Below, piece by piece: positions 50,667 through 60,374 of a stretch of 64,000 nucleotides of DNA (position 1 is its first letter; every line of letters begins with the position of its first letter). Both the position numbers and the translations under genes were made by a program. The notes below the pieces were generated by a model. The model worked only from the letters and a program-made list of their open reading frames with translations. It had not been told where the DNA came from and did no database searches. The DNA is taken from the NCBI RefSeq assembly GCF_018918145.1, contig NZ_JAHLPX010000003.1, positions 118,783-182,782 on the forward strand, given 5' to 3'. The stretch comes from Anaerotignum sp. MSJ-24 (GTDB lineage: Bacteria; Bacillota; Clostridia; Lachnospirales; Anaerotignaceae).

Positions 50667-52019
50667 ATGGCTTTATCAAATGATTTAACTGAAGGCAGTA
50701 TTAATAAACATCTTCTTGCGTTTGCCTTTCCGCTTATTATATCAAATGTAATGCAGGCACTTTATAATGCCGTTGATATGTATTTTACGGGAAAATTTCT
50801 CGGTACGGCACAGATGACGGGTGTTTCCGTAAGCGGACCGGTTGTAAACGTAATGCTTATGGCTGTTTCCGGTTTTGGTGTAGGTGTAAGCGTGCTTATA
50901 GCAAGATATGTTGCACAGGATAACAAAGAGGTTCTTAAAAGAGCCGCAAACACAGCTATAACAATGTTCCTTTCTGCGGCAATAGTTGTGTCTATACTCG
51001 GATTGTTCCTTACACCGACTATATTGAGACTCATATCAACTCCGGAAGAAGCATTTATATATGCACAGAGATATTTGAGAATTATATTCGGCGGAATGAT
51101 TTTCACAATAGGCTACAACCTTATATGTGCTTTGCAAAGAGGCTTTGGTGATTCGAAAAGCTCAATGTATTTTGTTCTTGCGGCAACTATAACCAATATT
51201 ATATTGGATTATATATTTATGGGAATACTTAAAATGGACGTTACCGGTGCGGCGTATGCAACAGTAATATCACAGGGTTTGTCGTTCATATTGGGTATAG
51301 TATATTTCAGAAGAAGAAAGCATATAGTAACATTTTCACCGAAGGATTTCTGCTTTGACAAGCATTATGCAGTGTTGCTTGCATCAAACGGTTTTCCAAG
51401 TGCGGCACAGCAGGTAAGCGTACATTTTTCAAACCTGTGTATGACCGGAATGGCTAACTCATTCGGCCTTGCATCTGCGGCGGCTTACGGTATAGCCGTT
51501 AAACTGGACAGCTTTGCTATACTTCCATGTTCGGCAATAAACGATGCTGTTGCGTCCGTTGCATCGCAGAATCTCGGTGCAAACAAAGAGGACAGAGCTT
51601 TAAAATCAATAGTGTCTGCGAGAAAAATAGCGTTTGCCTATGTAATATGCGTATTTTTACTTATTTTCTTCTTTGCACAGAATCTTACTTCGATTTTTAC
51701 AAAGGACCCGGAGGTAATTGCAATATCGGTTTCATATTTTAAGGTGGCCTGCTTTATGTATTTCTCATATGCGTTTACATATCCGGAGCAGGGTTTCTTA
51801 AAGGGCAGCGGAAATTCCGGCTTTGTACTTGTAAACAGCCTCTTCCTTCAGTATCTGCTTAAGATACCGGCTGCATATTTCCTCAGCCACCGTACACCTC
51901 TCGGATTAAGAGGTATTGCAATCACATGGATAGCCGGACCTATATTCTCGGCAATAACATATTCTATTTATATTCATATGGGAAAATGGAGAAAGCACTG
52001 GAAAAAACAGGAGGCTTAA
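50667..52019 (+). CDS. MATE-family efflux transporter (second copy)
   Basis: 450 residues from the ATG at 50667 with TTGGAGGAG upstream; the longer frame begins within the leader. Twelve predicted helices. MATE features are FAFPLIISNVMQALYNAVDMY, ISNVMQALYNAVDMYFTG at the N terminus and FGLASAAAYGIAVKLDSFA in the second half. It exports drugs or metabolites with a cation gradient. Not close to the copy at 29 kb. The acyltransferase gene follows three bases after its stop and is probably co-transcribed. Confidence 0.93.
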   Translation: MALSNDLTEGSINKHLLAFAFPLIISNVMQALYNAVDMYFTGKFLGTAQMTGVSVSGPVVNVMLMAVSGFGVGVSVLIARYVAQDNKEVLKRAANTAITMFLSAAIVVSILGLFLTPTILRLISTPEEAFIYAQRYLRIIFGGMIFTIGYNLICALQRGFGDSKSSMYFVLAATITNIILDYIFMGILKMDVTGAAYATVISQGLSFILGIVYFRRRKHIVTFSPKDFCFDKHYAVLLASNGFPSAAQQVSVHFSNLCMTGMANSFGLASAAAYGIAVKLDSFAILPCSAINDAVASVASQNLGANKEDRALKSIVSARKIAFAYVICVFLLIFFFAQNLTSIFTKDPEVIAISVSYFKVACFMYFSYAFTYPEQGFLKGSGNSGFVLVNSLFLQYLLKIPAAYFLSHRTPLGLRGIAITWIAGPIFSAITYSIYIHMGKWRKHWKKQEA

Positions 52020-52022
52020 CTT

Positions 52023-52781
52023 ATGTTTTTTAAAACACTTAAGGTTTATATTAAAATGATTGCCGGCGTTCTTTATTATACGCCGAGATTAAAAACTGCG
52101 GAAAAAATAAATGAAGAACAGGGAGAAGTCGCAAGAATAGAGTATATATGCGACATTGCCAACAGATGGTCCGCACAGCGAGTTAAGGACATAGGTGCAA
52201 ACCTTACGGTCGAAGGTCTTGAAAACATTCCTAATGACAGACCTTTCGTTCTCATAGCAAATCATCAGAGCAATTCTGATATATTTTATCTTCTCGGCAC
52301 AATAGGCAGACCGATTTCGCTTGTGGCAAAAGCAGAGCTCGGAAAGGTTCCGATTCTTGTAAGATGGCTTAAGGCTATGGGTGGACTGCTTATGGACAGA
52401 AGTGATATGCGTCAGTCCATGCAGACAATATTAAACGGAATAAAACTGGTTAAACAGGGAATAAGCGTCGGCATATTCCCCGAAGGAACAAGAAACGACG
52501 GAAAGCAGATGCTTGAATTTAAAGGCGGCAGCTTTAAGCTTGCCACAAAAACAGGCGCACCTATACTTCCGCTGACGATAGAAGGCACACACAGACTTAT
52601 GGAGGATAATAACGGCTGGATAAAAACAACCGATATTAAGCTCACATATCACCCGATTATCGAAACAAAGGGAATGTCTAAGGATGAGCAGAACGAGCTT
52701 CCCGAAAGAGTTCACAAAATAATCGAAAGTGCGCTTAAGGAGGATGACAACATTGGAAAAGACGAAAATATTGATTGTTGA
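52023..52781 (+). CDS. plsC: 1-acyl-sn-glycerol-3-phosphate acyltransferase
   Basis: 252 residues. Acyltransferase box I NHQSNSD (HX4D), box III FPEGTRNDG, and box IV ILPLTIEGT are clear. One N-terminal membrane segment. It adds the second acyl chain to lysophosphatidate in phospholipid synthesis. It starts three bases after the MATE gene; its last 29 bases overlap the next gene. AGGAGG is within the previous gene end. Confidence 0.95.
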   Translation: MFFKTLKVYIKMIAGVLYYTPRLKTAEKINEEQGEVARIEYICDIANRWSAQRVKDIGANLTVEGLENIPNDRPFVLIANHQSNSDIFYLLGTIGRPISLVAKAELGKVPILVRWLKAMGGLLMDRSDMRQSMQTILNGIKLVKQGISVGIFPEGTRNDGKQMLEFKGGSFKLATKTGAPILPLTIEGTHRLMEDNNGWIKTTDIKLTYHPIIETKGMSKDEQNELPERVHKIIESALKEDDNIGKDENIDC

Positions 52782-53442
52782 TGATGAAAGACATATATCA
52801 GAACTGATTTCACTTTATCTTACAAAGGAAGGCTACGAAACAAGACAGGTTGATGACGGAAGAAAAGCACTTGATGAGTTTTATTCCTTTGCACCTGCAC
52901 TTATACTTCTGGATATAATGCTTCCGGGTATGGACGGCTATCAGATCTGTACAGAAATAAGAAAGAAAAGCAATGTGCCTATAATAATGCTTACTGCAAG
53001 AAGCGATACCTTTGATAAGGTTCTCGGTCTTGAAATGGGGGCAGATGATTATATAGTTAAACCCTTCGATCCGAAAGAAATGGTCGCAAGGGTTAAAGCT
53101 GTTTTAAGGAGAAGTGAAACAAGAGAGGAAAAACATGATACAAAAACAGTCAGCTTTGAAAATCTTAAAATAAGCCTCAGCGATTATTCTGTTGTTTATC
53201 ATGGTGAAAGCCTTGCTTTTCCGCCCAAGGAGCTTGAGCTTTTGTATTTCCTTGCGGAAAACAAAAATCAGGTTTTTACAAGAGAACAGCTTCTTGATAA
53301 AATTTGGGGCTATGAATATGTCGGAGATTCAAGAACGGTTGACGTACATATCAAACGAATAAGGGAAAAGCTTAATCGTGATGATGAAGTATGGTCAATA
53401 AAGACCGTTCATGGTGTCGGCTATAAGTTTGAAACCAAATGA
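52753..53442 (+). CDS. OmpR/PhoB-family response regulator, TTG start
   Basis: 229 residues starting at TTG 52753. AAGGAGG at about 52737-52743 suits this TTG better than the ATG directly next to it at 52744. Receiver: ILIVDDERHISELI, phospho-Asp in LILLDIMLPGMDG, then conserved Lys in VKPFDP. Winged-helix output: FPPKELELLYFLAEN and RTVDVHIKRIREKL. It overlaps plsC by 29 bases and is followed by its kinase. Regulon unknown; perhaps envelope or lipid control. Confidence 0.93.
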   Translation: MEKTKILIVDDERHISELISLYLTKEGYETRQVDDGRKALDEFYSFAPALILLDIMLPGMDGYQICTEIRKKSNVPIIMLTARSDTFDKVLGLEMGADDYIVKPFDPKEMVARVKAVLRRSETREEKHDTKTVSFENLKISLSDYSVVYHGESLAFPPKELELLYFLAENKNQVFTREQLLDKIWGYEYVGDSRTVDVHIKRIREKLNRDDEVWSIKTVHGVGYKFETK

Positions 53443-53496
53443 TTAATCGAATAAATTCTTATAATTCGTATAAATAACGAAAAACAAGGTGATTGC

Positions 53497-54960
53497 ATGG
53501 TCAAGGTTAAAAAAAGAAGATCTTTGTTTTTTAAGCAGACATTAGCATATCTGGGAACATTTCTGATTGCACTTGTTATAATGTCTGCTTCTGTTTATTA
53601 TTTTTGCAGTAATTATTATTTTGACCAGAAAAGCATAGAGCTTACGGATCAGGCAAGATCAATAGCAAAGCAGTATTCAAAATATGTGTCCAGCGGCGTT
53701 ATTGATATGAACAGTCTTAAAAACAAAATGGAAGTTATAGAGGATTTTATGGGAACAAGCATATTTGTTATAGACATCAAAGGCTCTGTTTCTGTTGTAT
53801 CCTCATCGATAAACAGTGAATGGATAGGAAAGTCCATAACCGATGAAACAATAAACAGTGTACTCAACGGAAAGATTGTTACCGTACAGGGAAGACTCGG
53901 CGGTATGTTTTCCGAAAACATGATGACTGTCGGTTATCCCATTAAATCCAACGGAAATGTATACGGCGGAATTTTTGTATGTTCGCCTGTGCCGGAAATA
54001 CAGGAAACATTGATGAATGTAATTGAGATAATGATATTCTCGGTTGTTGTCGGTTTCGGAATAGCCATTGCAATGATATATATTTTGTCAAGAAGGATAA
54101 CAAGACCTCTTCTCCAGATGAATAAGGCGGCAAGAATAATAGCCGATGGAAACTTCGACAGAAGAATAGATGTCACAACCAATGACGAAATAGGCGAGCT
54201 CGGCGAGAGCTTTAACTATATGGCAGAGTGTCTTGATAAAAGAGATCAGGACAGAAGGCTTTTTGTTGCAAGCATTGCACATGACCTCCGTTCACCGCTT
54301 ACGAGTATACAGGGATTTCTTCATGCCATGAAGGACGGCATAATACAGCCGGAGGATTATAATTATTATATCGACATTATACTTGAGGAAACCGAGCGTC
54401 TTTCGGTGCTTGCCACAAATATAGTTGATATGGGAAAAACTCAGGAAAATGTTCTTGAGCTGAAAATAGAAACCTTTGACATAAATGAGCTTATAAGAGA
54501 TGTTCTTGATGTTTTTGAACATAGATTCAGAGAAAAAAATCTTAAATGCAGATTGATAATAGCCGATGAAAGGATATATGTTTCGGCCGATAAAAGAGAA
54601 ATACACAGGGTATTGCATAATCTTGTGGATAATGCGGTAAAGTTTACCGATGAAAACGGTATAATAGAAGTTGAGACATCATTGCCTAAAAACGAGAATA
54701 AGGTTTATGTATCCGTCAGCGACAGCGGCAAAGGTGTTCCGGACAGTGAAAAACGCCATATTTTCGAGGCATTTTATAAATCGGATTCGTCAAGAGGTCT
54801 TGATAAAACCGGCAGCGGCATAGGACTTTCCGTTGTTAAGGAAATTATAAACGCACATGGAGAAATTGTCGTTTGTAAGGATTCGAAAAGCGGCGGTGCC
54901 AAATTTGAATTCAGTCTTAAACCGGCTGAAGAACAGGAGGAGAAGAATGAAGTATATTAA
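53497..54960 (+). CDS. Sensor histidine kinase
   Basis: 487 residues. Two membrane helices (about 13-34 and 172-195) flank an extracellular sensor of about 135 residues. HAMP (about 198-250), HisKA with phospho-His 262 (ASIAHDLRSPLTSIQGF), and ATPase with NAVKFTDEN, DSGKGVPDSE and GSGIGLSVV. It phosphorylates the preceding response regulator. AAGGTGATTGC precedes the ATG. Its end overlaps the YhaM gene by 14 bases, so that RNase is translated from the same message. Confidence 0.95.
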   Translation: MVKVKKRRSLFFKQTLAYLGTFLIALVIMSASVYYFCSNYYFDQKSIELTDQARSIAKQYSKYVSSGVIDMNSLKNKMEVIEDFMGTSIFVIDIKGSVSVVSSSINSEWIGKSITDETINSVLNGKIVTVQGRLGGMFSENMMTVGYPIKSNGNVYGGIFVCSPVPEIQETLMNVIEIMIFSVVVGFGIAIAMIYILSRRITRPLLQMNKAARIIADGNFDRRIDVTTNDEIGELGESFNYMAECLDKRDQDRRLFVASIAHDLRSPLTSIQGFLHAMKDGIIQPEDYNYYIDIILEETERLSVLATNIVDMGKTQENVLELKIETFDINELIRDVLDVFEHRFREKNLKCRLIIADERIYVSADKREIHRVLHNLVDNAVKFTDENGIIEVETSLPKNENKVYVSVSDSGKGVPDSEKRHIFEAFYKSDSSRGLDKTGSGIGLSVVKEIINAHGEIVVCKDSKSGGAKFEFSLKPAEEQEEKNEVY

Positions 54961-55888
54961 GGAAATAAGAGAAGGCGAACAGGTAGTTGAGCATTATCTC
55001 TGCAAAAGCAGACAGACGTTTAAGTCAAAGAATGATAAGACATACCTTTCTCTTAAGCTCGCGGATAAAACAGGAACAGTGGACGCAAAGGTTTGGAATT
55101 TGAATAATGAAATACAGTCCTTTGCCGAAAACGATATGATAAAGATTGATGCTACGGCACAGATATTCAATAATGACATTCAGCTCAATGTAAAAAGAAT
55201 AAGAAAAAGCCGTGAAGGCGAGTACGATCCGGCAGATTATATTCCGTCCACGCAGAAAAATATAAAGGAAATGTGGACGGAATTTGTAGGATATATCAAC
55301 AAAATTTCCAATCCGTATATCAAACAGCTTCTTGAAAGCATATTTGTGAAAAATGCTTATGTTGTTAAGGAATTTCCCGGACATTCTGCGGCTAAAAGCG
55401 TTCACCACGGATATTGGGGCGGTCTGCTTGAGCATTCGCTTTCCGTAACACAGATTTGTGAATTTATGTCCGATAAATATAAGTATATTGATAAAGATGT
55501 GCTCGTTGCGTCGGCAATGCTCCACGATGTAGGAAAACTCTGGGAGCTTTCGGATTTTCCTCTTAATGATTATACTGATGACGGACAGTTGCTCGGACAT
55601 ATTTATATAGGTGCTGAGCTTGTTGAAAAGACTGCTAATAACATTCAGGGATTTCCCGACAGACTTAAAACACTTATTAAGCATTGTATACTCGCACACC
55701 ATGGTGAGTTTGAATACGGTTCACCTGTGCTTCCGAAAACTCTTGAGGCACATATACTTCATGCCGCTGACGATATGGACGCAAAGAGTAAGGTGTTCGA
55801 GGAATTTATTGATGCGGATTCAACAACAGGACCTTGGGCAGGCTATCAGAAGATGCTCGGCAGAAATATCCGTAAGACGGAATATTAA
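54947..55888 (+). CDS. yhaM: 3'-5' exoribonuclease YhaM
   Basis: 313 residues from the ATG at 54947 with AGGAGGAGAAG upstream. An N-terminal OB-fold (about 15-95; YLSLKLADKTGTVDAKVW) is followed by an HD phosphohydrolase domain (about 150-300) with HHGYWGGLLEHS, LHDVGKLWE and LAHHGEFEYGSP. This is the YhaM architecture (OB-HD). It trims RNA 3' ends and damaged DNA. In operon with a two-component system and a split Cas4-like pair. Confidence 0.95.
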   Translation: MKYIKEIREGEQVVEHYLCKSRQTFKSKNDKTYLSLKLADKTGTVDAKVWNLNNEIQSFAENDMIKIDATAQIFNNDIQLNVKRIRKSREGEYDPADYIPSTQKNIKEMWTEFVGYINKISNPYIKQLLESIFVKNAYVVKEFPGHSAAKSVHHGYWGGLLEHSLSVTQICEFMSDKYKYIDKDVLVASAMLHDVGKLWELSDFPLNDYTDDGQLLGHIYIGAELVEKTANNIQGFPDRLKTLIKHCILAHHGEFEYGSPVLPKTLEAHILHAADDMDAKSKVFEEFIDADSTTGPWAGYQKMLGRNIRKTEY

Positions 55889-55902
55889 TCGGAGGTTTTG
55901 CT

Positions 55903-56196
55903 TTGGATAAGGACAGACATACGATTTCCGCAACTGAACTGAGTAAGTTCCGGTACTGTCCGTATCAGTGGTATTATGAAAGAGTTTATGGCAGAAAGGA
56001 ATTAAGACGGCTCGCTCTTGAAAGAAATGAAAGACTCGGACTTGAGGATTCGAGCGGTTCGAGAATAGCGAAAGGGCTTGATTACCATGATAAGCATTAC
56101 AGAAGGTTGATGATGAAAAAGAGGATAGCCGTTGCTGTATTAATTCTGACTGTTGTTGCCGTTTATGCGGCTGTTAAGAAAGGCGGTATGCTATGA
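55903..56196 (+). CDS. Membrane-anchored N-half of a Cas4/RecB-like nuclease
   Basis: 97 residues, TTG start at 55903 with CGGAGG eight bases upstream. The beginning TELSKFRYCPYQWYYE (Cys19) is the N-terminal iron-sulfur region of Cas4-like nucleases, and SRIAKGLDYH (with H62) matches the RecB helix motif. It then ends in a membrane helix (about 75-91) instead of continuing into the nuclease core. The next gene, overlapping by four bases, supplies the core. The two together would make a split membrane nuclease. Confidence 0.75.
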   Translation: MDKDRHTISATELSKFRYCPYQWYYERVYGRKELRRLALERNERLGLEDSSGSRIAKGLDYHDKHYRRLMMKKRIAVAVLILTVVAVYAAVKKGGML

Positions 56197-56756
56197 AGCC
56201 TTATGTTATTGCCGCCGTTGTCATTCTTATAATAGTAATTATATTTGCTTTAAATTCAGGCGGAGGCATCCGGGAAAAAAACAGGGTGCCTTCTCTTGCT
56301 ATGTGGAAAATAATATATACTGATATGCACACAGATAACAGAAAAGCGGATGTTGTGTATTCTAAAATACTTCATTCGGATAAATACGATTTGCAGGGTA
56401 AGCCGGATTATGTATATAAGCATCGCATTACAGGAGAGTTGATGCCGATTGAGATAAAAAGCGGAGAAACCGAAGAGGTGCATCCGGGAGATTTGCTCCA
56501 GGTAGGTGCATATATGCTTATCGTTTGGGATTTGTACGGAAGAAAACCGAAAAAGACGCTGATATGCTATAAAAATAAATGCTTTGTAATAAAAAATACT
56601 TACGCTTTGCGTAAGGAAGTTATCGGTACAGCCGAAAGAATGAGAAAAATGTTGAAAACCGGTATCGAAGAGCCTAATGCAAGTTTTGTAAACTGCCGTC
56701 CGTGTATATGCAACGGAACGGTGTGTCCGTTCAGTGAGGCTGACTATGATGATTAA
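56193..56756 (+). CDS. Membrane-anchored PD-(D/E)XK core of a Cas4-like nuclease
   Basis: 187 residues. N-terminal membrane helix (residues 3-20), then the nuclease core: GKPDYV (D72), PIEIKSG (E87-x-K89), GDLLQVGAYML (Q103, Y107). The C terminus has C168, C171, C173 and C178, which with Cys19 of the preceding protein could hold a 4Fe-4S cluster as in Cas4. The ATG overlaps the previous stop, implying coupled translation. No CRISPR genes or arrays are nearby. Function unknown; DNA repair, uptake or defence are possibilities. Confidence 0.78.
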   Translation: MKPYVIAAVVILIIVIIFALNSGGGIREKNRVPSLAMWKIIYTDMHTDNRKADVVYSKILHSDKYDLQGKPDYVYKHRITGELMPIEIKSGETEEVHPGDLLQVGAYMLIVWDLYGRKPKKTLICYKNKCFVIKNTYALRKEVIGTAERMRKMLKTGIEEPNASFVNCRPCICNGTVCPFSEADYDD

Positions 56757-56770
56757 GGAATGGTGAATTG

Positions 56771-58414
56771 ATGATAGAGAAAAATAAAATATATACTGCC
56801 AAATGTACCGCACTTGGTTCGGAAGGTGAAGGTATTGTAAAAATAGATGGCTTCACGGTGTTCGTTGAAGGAATTTTTCCGGAGGAAAAGGCTGAAATAT
56901 TGATTACAAAGGTTAAAAAGAATTTTGGCTATGGCAAGGTAATGAATATAACAGAAAAATCGCTGGATAGATGTGTACCCGAATGTGTTTATGCCAAAAC
57001 CTGCGGAGGCTGTTCAATACAGCATATGTCCTATCCTATGCAGCTTAAATTTAAGCAGAATAAGGTTAAGGATTGCATTGAAAGAATAGGCGGAATAAAT
57101 TATGTCGATGTTCTTCCGACAGTTGGCATGGATAATCCGTGGCATTACAGAAATAAAGCACAGTATCCGGTCGGAAAAAATAAAAATAATGAAACGGTTC
57201 TCGGATTTTATGCAAAAAGAAGCCATAGAATAACCGATATAAAAAGCTGTATGATACAGAATGAGGCCGCTGATGAGGTTATTGAAATAGTCCGCAGTTT
57301 TATAGATGAATACAATATATCTGTATATGACGAGGAAAAGCATAAAGGGCTTGTGCGTCATGTACTTACGAGAACAGGATTTTCGACAGGAGAAATAATG
57401 ACAACAATAGTTGTGAACGGAGATAAGCTTCCTCATGCCGAAGAACTTGTTAAGAAGCTAATGACTGTAAAGGGAATGGCTTCCATTGTGCTTAACATAA
57501 ACAAGTCAAAAACAAACGTAATACTTGGTGATAAGTGTATTACCTTAAGCGGAAAGGATACAATTCGTGATAGTATAGGCAGAATTATGTTTGATATATC
57601 GGCATTGAGCTTTTACCAGGTAAATCCTGTCCAGACGGAAAAGCTTTATAAAATTGCGGTTGAGGCGGCTGAGCTCACAGGTAATGAAACGGTGTTTGAT
57701 GTGTATTGCGGAATTGGAACAATATCGCTTTTTGCCGCACAAAAGGCCAAAAGTGTGTATGGAATAGAGATTGTACCGAGAGCCATTGAGGATGCAAAAC
57801 ATAATGCCGAAATAAACGGTATCGAAAATGCTGAGTTCGAGGCAGGAAAGGCAGAGGATATACTTCCGAGAATATATGCTGAAGGAAAAAGAGCCGATGT
57901 GATTTTCCTTGATCCGCCGAGAAAAGGTTGTGAGATGTCTGTTATAGATGCAGTCTGCGGTATGCAGCCGGAAAAGGTTGTTTATGTTTCCTGCGATCCG
58001 GCAACATTGGCAAGAGATATGAAGCTGTTTGATGAAAGAGGATATAAAGCAGGAATGGTTCAGCCGGTGGATCAGTTCTGCCAGACGGGGCATGTGGAGA
58101 CGGTTGTTCTTTTGTCACAACTGAAACAAAAGCCGGATGATTACATTAATGTCACGATTGAACTTGATGATATGGATATAACATCTGCAGAGACTAAGGC
58201 TACATATGATGAGATAAAGAAGTATGTGGCTGAACATAATGCCGGCATGAAGGTTTCCAATCTGTATATCTCACAGGTAAAGAGAAAATGCGGAATTGAG
58301 GTTGGAAAGAATTATAATTTACCTAAAAATGAAGATAGCAGGCAACCGCAGTGTCCAGAAGATAAAGAGAGTGCAATTGTGGAGGCATTGAAGCATTTTA
58401 AGATGAATAGTTAA
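56771..58414 (+). CDS. rlmD: 23S rRNA uracil-C5 methyltransferase (RlmD/RumA type)
   Basis: 547 residues from the ATG at 56771. An N-terminal TRAM domain (about 1-60), the iron-sulfur cysteines in CVPECVYAKTCGGCSIQHM, and a methyltransferase core with VFDVYCGIGTISLF, IVPRAIEDAKHNAEING, FLDPPRKGC and YVSCDPATLARD (nucleophilic Cys). Family size is 440-460; about 90 residues follow at the end (QKPDDYINVTIELDDMD and so on to RQPQCPEDKESAIVEALKHF), a C-terminal extension seen in some clostridial members. Codon use and base choice change from about 58.13 kb, close to the start of that extension. Modifies U1939 or U747-type sites; which site is unknown. Confidence 0.93.
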   Translation: MIEKNKIYTAKCTALGSEGEGIVKIDGFTVFVEGIFPEEKAEILITKVKKNFGYGKVMNITEKSLDRCVPECVYAKTCGGCSIQHMSYPMQLKFKQNKVKDCIERIGGINYVDVLPTVGMDNPWHYRNKAQYPVGKNKNNETVLGFYAKRSHRITDIKSCMIQNEAADEVIEIVRSFIDEYNISVYDEEKHKGLVRHVLTRTGFSTGEIMTTIVVNGDKLPHAEELVKKLMTVKGMASIVLNINKSKTNVILGDKCITLSGKDTIRDSIGRIMFDISALSFYQVNPVQTEKLYKIAVEAAELTGNETVFDVYCGIGTISLFAAQKAKSVYGIEIVPRAIEDAKHNAEINGIENAEFEAGKAEDILPRIYAEGKRADVIFLDPPRKGCEMSVIDAVCGMQPEKVVYVSCDPATLARDMKLFDERGYKAGMVQPVDQFCQTGHVETVVLLSQLKQKPDDYINVTIELDDMDITSAETKATYDEIKKYVAEHNAGMKVSNLYISQVKRKCGIEVGKNYNLPKNEDSRQPQCPEDKESAIVEALKHFKMNS

Positions 58415-58434
58415 TAAAGAGAGGTGCATATGCT

Positions 58435-59124
58435 ATGCCAGGTATACTCGTGGTTGAAGATGATGAAAATTTAAATCGTGGAATTACATTTTCACTGAAA
58501 AAATCCGGATATGAGGTTTTTTCAGCAGAATCAGTGAAAAAAGCGAAAAGAATTGCAAGTGATAATAATGTGGATGTTACCATTTGTGATGTGAATCTTC
58601 CGGATGGAAATGGACTGGAATTTGTAAGGTGGATTAGATGCAATTATAATACATACATTATTTGTCTTACAGCACTAGATCAGGAGATGGATCAGGTCAT
58701 GGGATATGAAGCAGGGGCAGATGATTATATTACAAAGCCGTTTAGTCTTTCGGTACTTCTTTTGAAAATAGAAGCACATTTCCGCCGCAGACAGGAGAAA
58801 ACGGAAGCCGGAAAGATGATTTCGGGAGATATCGTATTTATCACAGGAGAAATGAAAGTCCTGATAAAGAGTCGTGAAATCAGTCTGACAAAAACGGAGT
58901 TGAAAATGCTGACTTTTTTTCTTCAGAATCCGAAACAGATTCTTTCAAAAACACAAATATTGGAAAATGTGTTTGATCTGGAAGGGGATTTTGTGGATGA
59001 AAATACAATCGCTGTCAATATCAGAAGACTCCGTGAGAAAATCGAAGACAATCCGGCTGCACCGGTCTATATAAAGAATATCAGAGGTCTTGGGTATATA
59101 TGGAATCAGGAGGTAAGGCAGTGA
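58435..59124 (+). CDS. OmpR-family response regulator of an ABC/TCS cluster
   Basis: 229 residues. Receiver: ILVVEDDENLNRGI, phospho-Asp in VTICDVNLPDGNG, Lys in ITKPFS. Winged helix: SREISLTKTELKMLTFFLQNP, ENTIAVNIRRLREKI. GAGGTG lies before; the ATG at 58435 has better distance than 58429. It starts a four-gene set (regulator, kinase, ATPase, permease) similar to peptide-antibiotic sensing systems. The stop overlaps the kinase start (GTGA). Confidence 0.93.
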   Translation: MPGILVVEDDENLNRGITFSLKKSGYEVFSAESVKKAKRIASDNNVDVTICDVNLPDGNGLEFVRWIRCNYNTYIICLTALDQEMDQVMGYEAGADDYITKPFSLSVLLLKIEAHFRRRQEKTEAGKMISGDIVFITGEMKVLIKSREISLTKTELKMLTFFLQNPKQILSKTQILENVFDLEGDFVDENTIAVNIRRLREKIEDNPAAPVYIKNIRGLGYIWNQEVRQ

Positions 59125-60365
59125 CAAAGAGATATCGCAAGAAGATTACAGTAGTGCTCTCCTTGGTATTACCTGTCATATTATTGTTTGCAATATTAAA
59201 TTGCTTTACCACGTATGTGTTTTATGAAGATTATAAATATAAAATGAATCTTATGACAGAGATTGCTGCAAAGGAAGAATTTTCCGGGCTGGATGCTGTT
59301 TCGGAATTGCTTAAGGATAAGGATATTGAAACTAACGAACAGGGAAGGCGATTATTGGAGCAATATGGATACTGGGGGAATAAAGGGAATGCATTTTATT
59401 CGCAATTCCGGCATCAGGTTATGGTGACCGGTGCTGTAAGCACTGTGATATGCGTGCTTCTTTTGACTTTTTTACTTTATTGGAAGAAAAAAGAAGATGC
59501 GTGTCATCAGAAAATTTTAGACCAGTTGGAAGAAATTCTGATCAGATTCCGTGAAAATAAATTTGATGATTTACTGAAAACGGAAAATCATGCAGAACTG
59601 GAAAAATTGAATGACCAGCTTGAAGCAATCGGACATCATATTCAGTTGATAAAGGAAGAAGCAAGGGCAGAAAAGGAGAACACGAAAGAAATGGTTTCTG
59701 ATATTTCTCACCAGTTAAAGACACCGGTTGCAGCTTTGGATACATGTTTTAGTGTGCTGATGCAGAATGACTTAAGTGCCACAGAACAGGAGGAGTTTCG
59801 TATCCGTTGTCGGAGTGCTCTGGATGGACTGGAGACATTATTGCAGTCGCTTCTTGAAATATCCAAGATGGAAACTGGACTGATTCAGATTAATAAGAAA
59901 AAACTTCCGCTTATGTATACTGTCATATCTGCTGTGAACCGCACTTATCCTAAAGCGGATGAGAAAAAAATTGAATTCGTTTTTGACTATGAAAAAGAGC
60001 TGGAAACATGCACGATTATGCAGGATAAAAGGTGGCTTGGTGAAGCTGTGATCAACGTTCTGGATAATGCGGTCAAGTACAGTCCGTGTGGTTCAAAAAT
60101 ATTTATCCGGTTACAAAAAAGAAACGATCTTGTAAGAATGGAAATTGAGGATCAGGGAATTGGTATTCCGCAGAATGAGTATCACAAAATTTTTCAACGA
60201 TTTTACAGAGGAAGTTCCAAGGAGGTCATGGAAAAGAGTGGTACAGGAATCGGACTTTTTCTATCGAGAGAAATTATCGAAAAACACGCAGGTACAATTA
60301 CGGTAACCTCCGGCAAAAAGAAAAAAGGAAGCACGTTTGTGATTCAATTACCATATGTTGGTTAA
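59121..60365 (+). CDS. Sensor histidine kinase, GTG start
   Basis: 414 residues from the GTG at 59121, with AGGAGGTAAGGCA upstream; an ATG at 59100 lies inside the previous gene. Two helices (about 9-31 and 102-121) enclose a loop of about 70 residues, longer than in BceS-type sensors. HisKA with phospho-His 197 (SDISHQLKTPVAALDT), ATPase with NVLDNAVKYSP, DQGIGIP and GTGIGLFLS. It partners the regulator and probably responds to a substrate of the following ABC transporter. Confidence 0.93.
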   Translation: MTKRYRKKITVVLSLVLPVILLFAILNCFTTYVFYEDYKYKMNLMTEIAAKEEFSGLDAVSELLKDKDIETNEQGRRLLEQYGYWGNKGNAFYSQFRHQVMVTGAVSTVICVLLLTFLLYWKKKEDACHQKILDQLEEILIRFRENKFDDLLKTENHAELEKLNDQLEAIGHHIQLIKEEARAEKENTKEMVSDISHQLKTPVAALDTCFSVLMQNDLSATEQEEFRIRCRSALDGLETLLQSLLEISKMETGLIQINKKKLPLMYTVISAVNRTYPKADEKKIEFVFDYEKELETCTIMQDKRWLGEAVINVLDNAVKYSPCGSKIFIRLQKRNDLVRMEIEDQGIGIPQNEYHKIFQRFYRGSSKEVMEKSGTGIGLFLSREIIEKHAGTITVTSGKKKKGSTFVIQLPYVG

Positions 60366-60374
60366 ATTTTAAGT

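Noticed and set aside
55903..56756. Cas4-like genes as part of a CRISPR-Cas locus
   Set aside because: No cas1, cas2, effector genes or repeat array are in the window; the genes are membrane-anchored and embedded in housekeeping genes.
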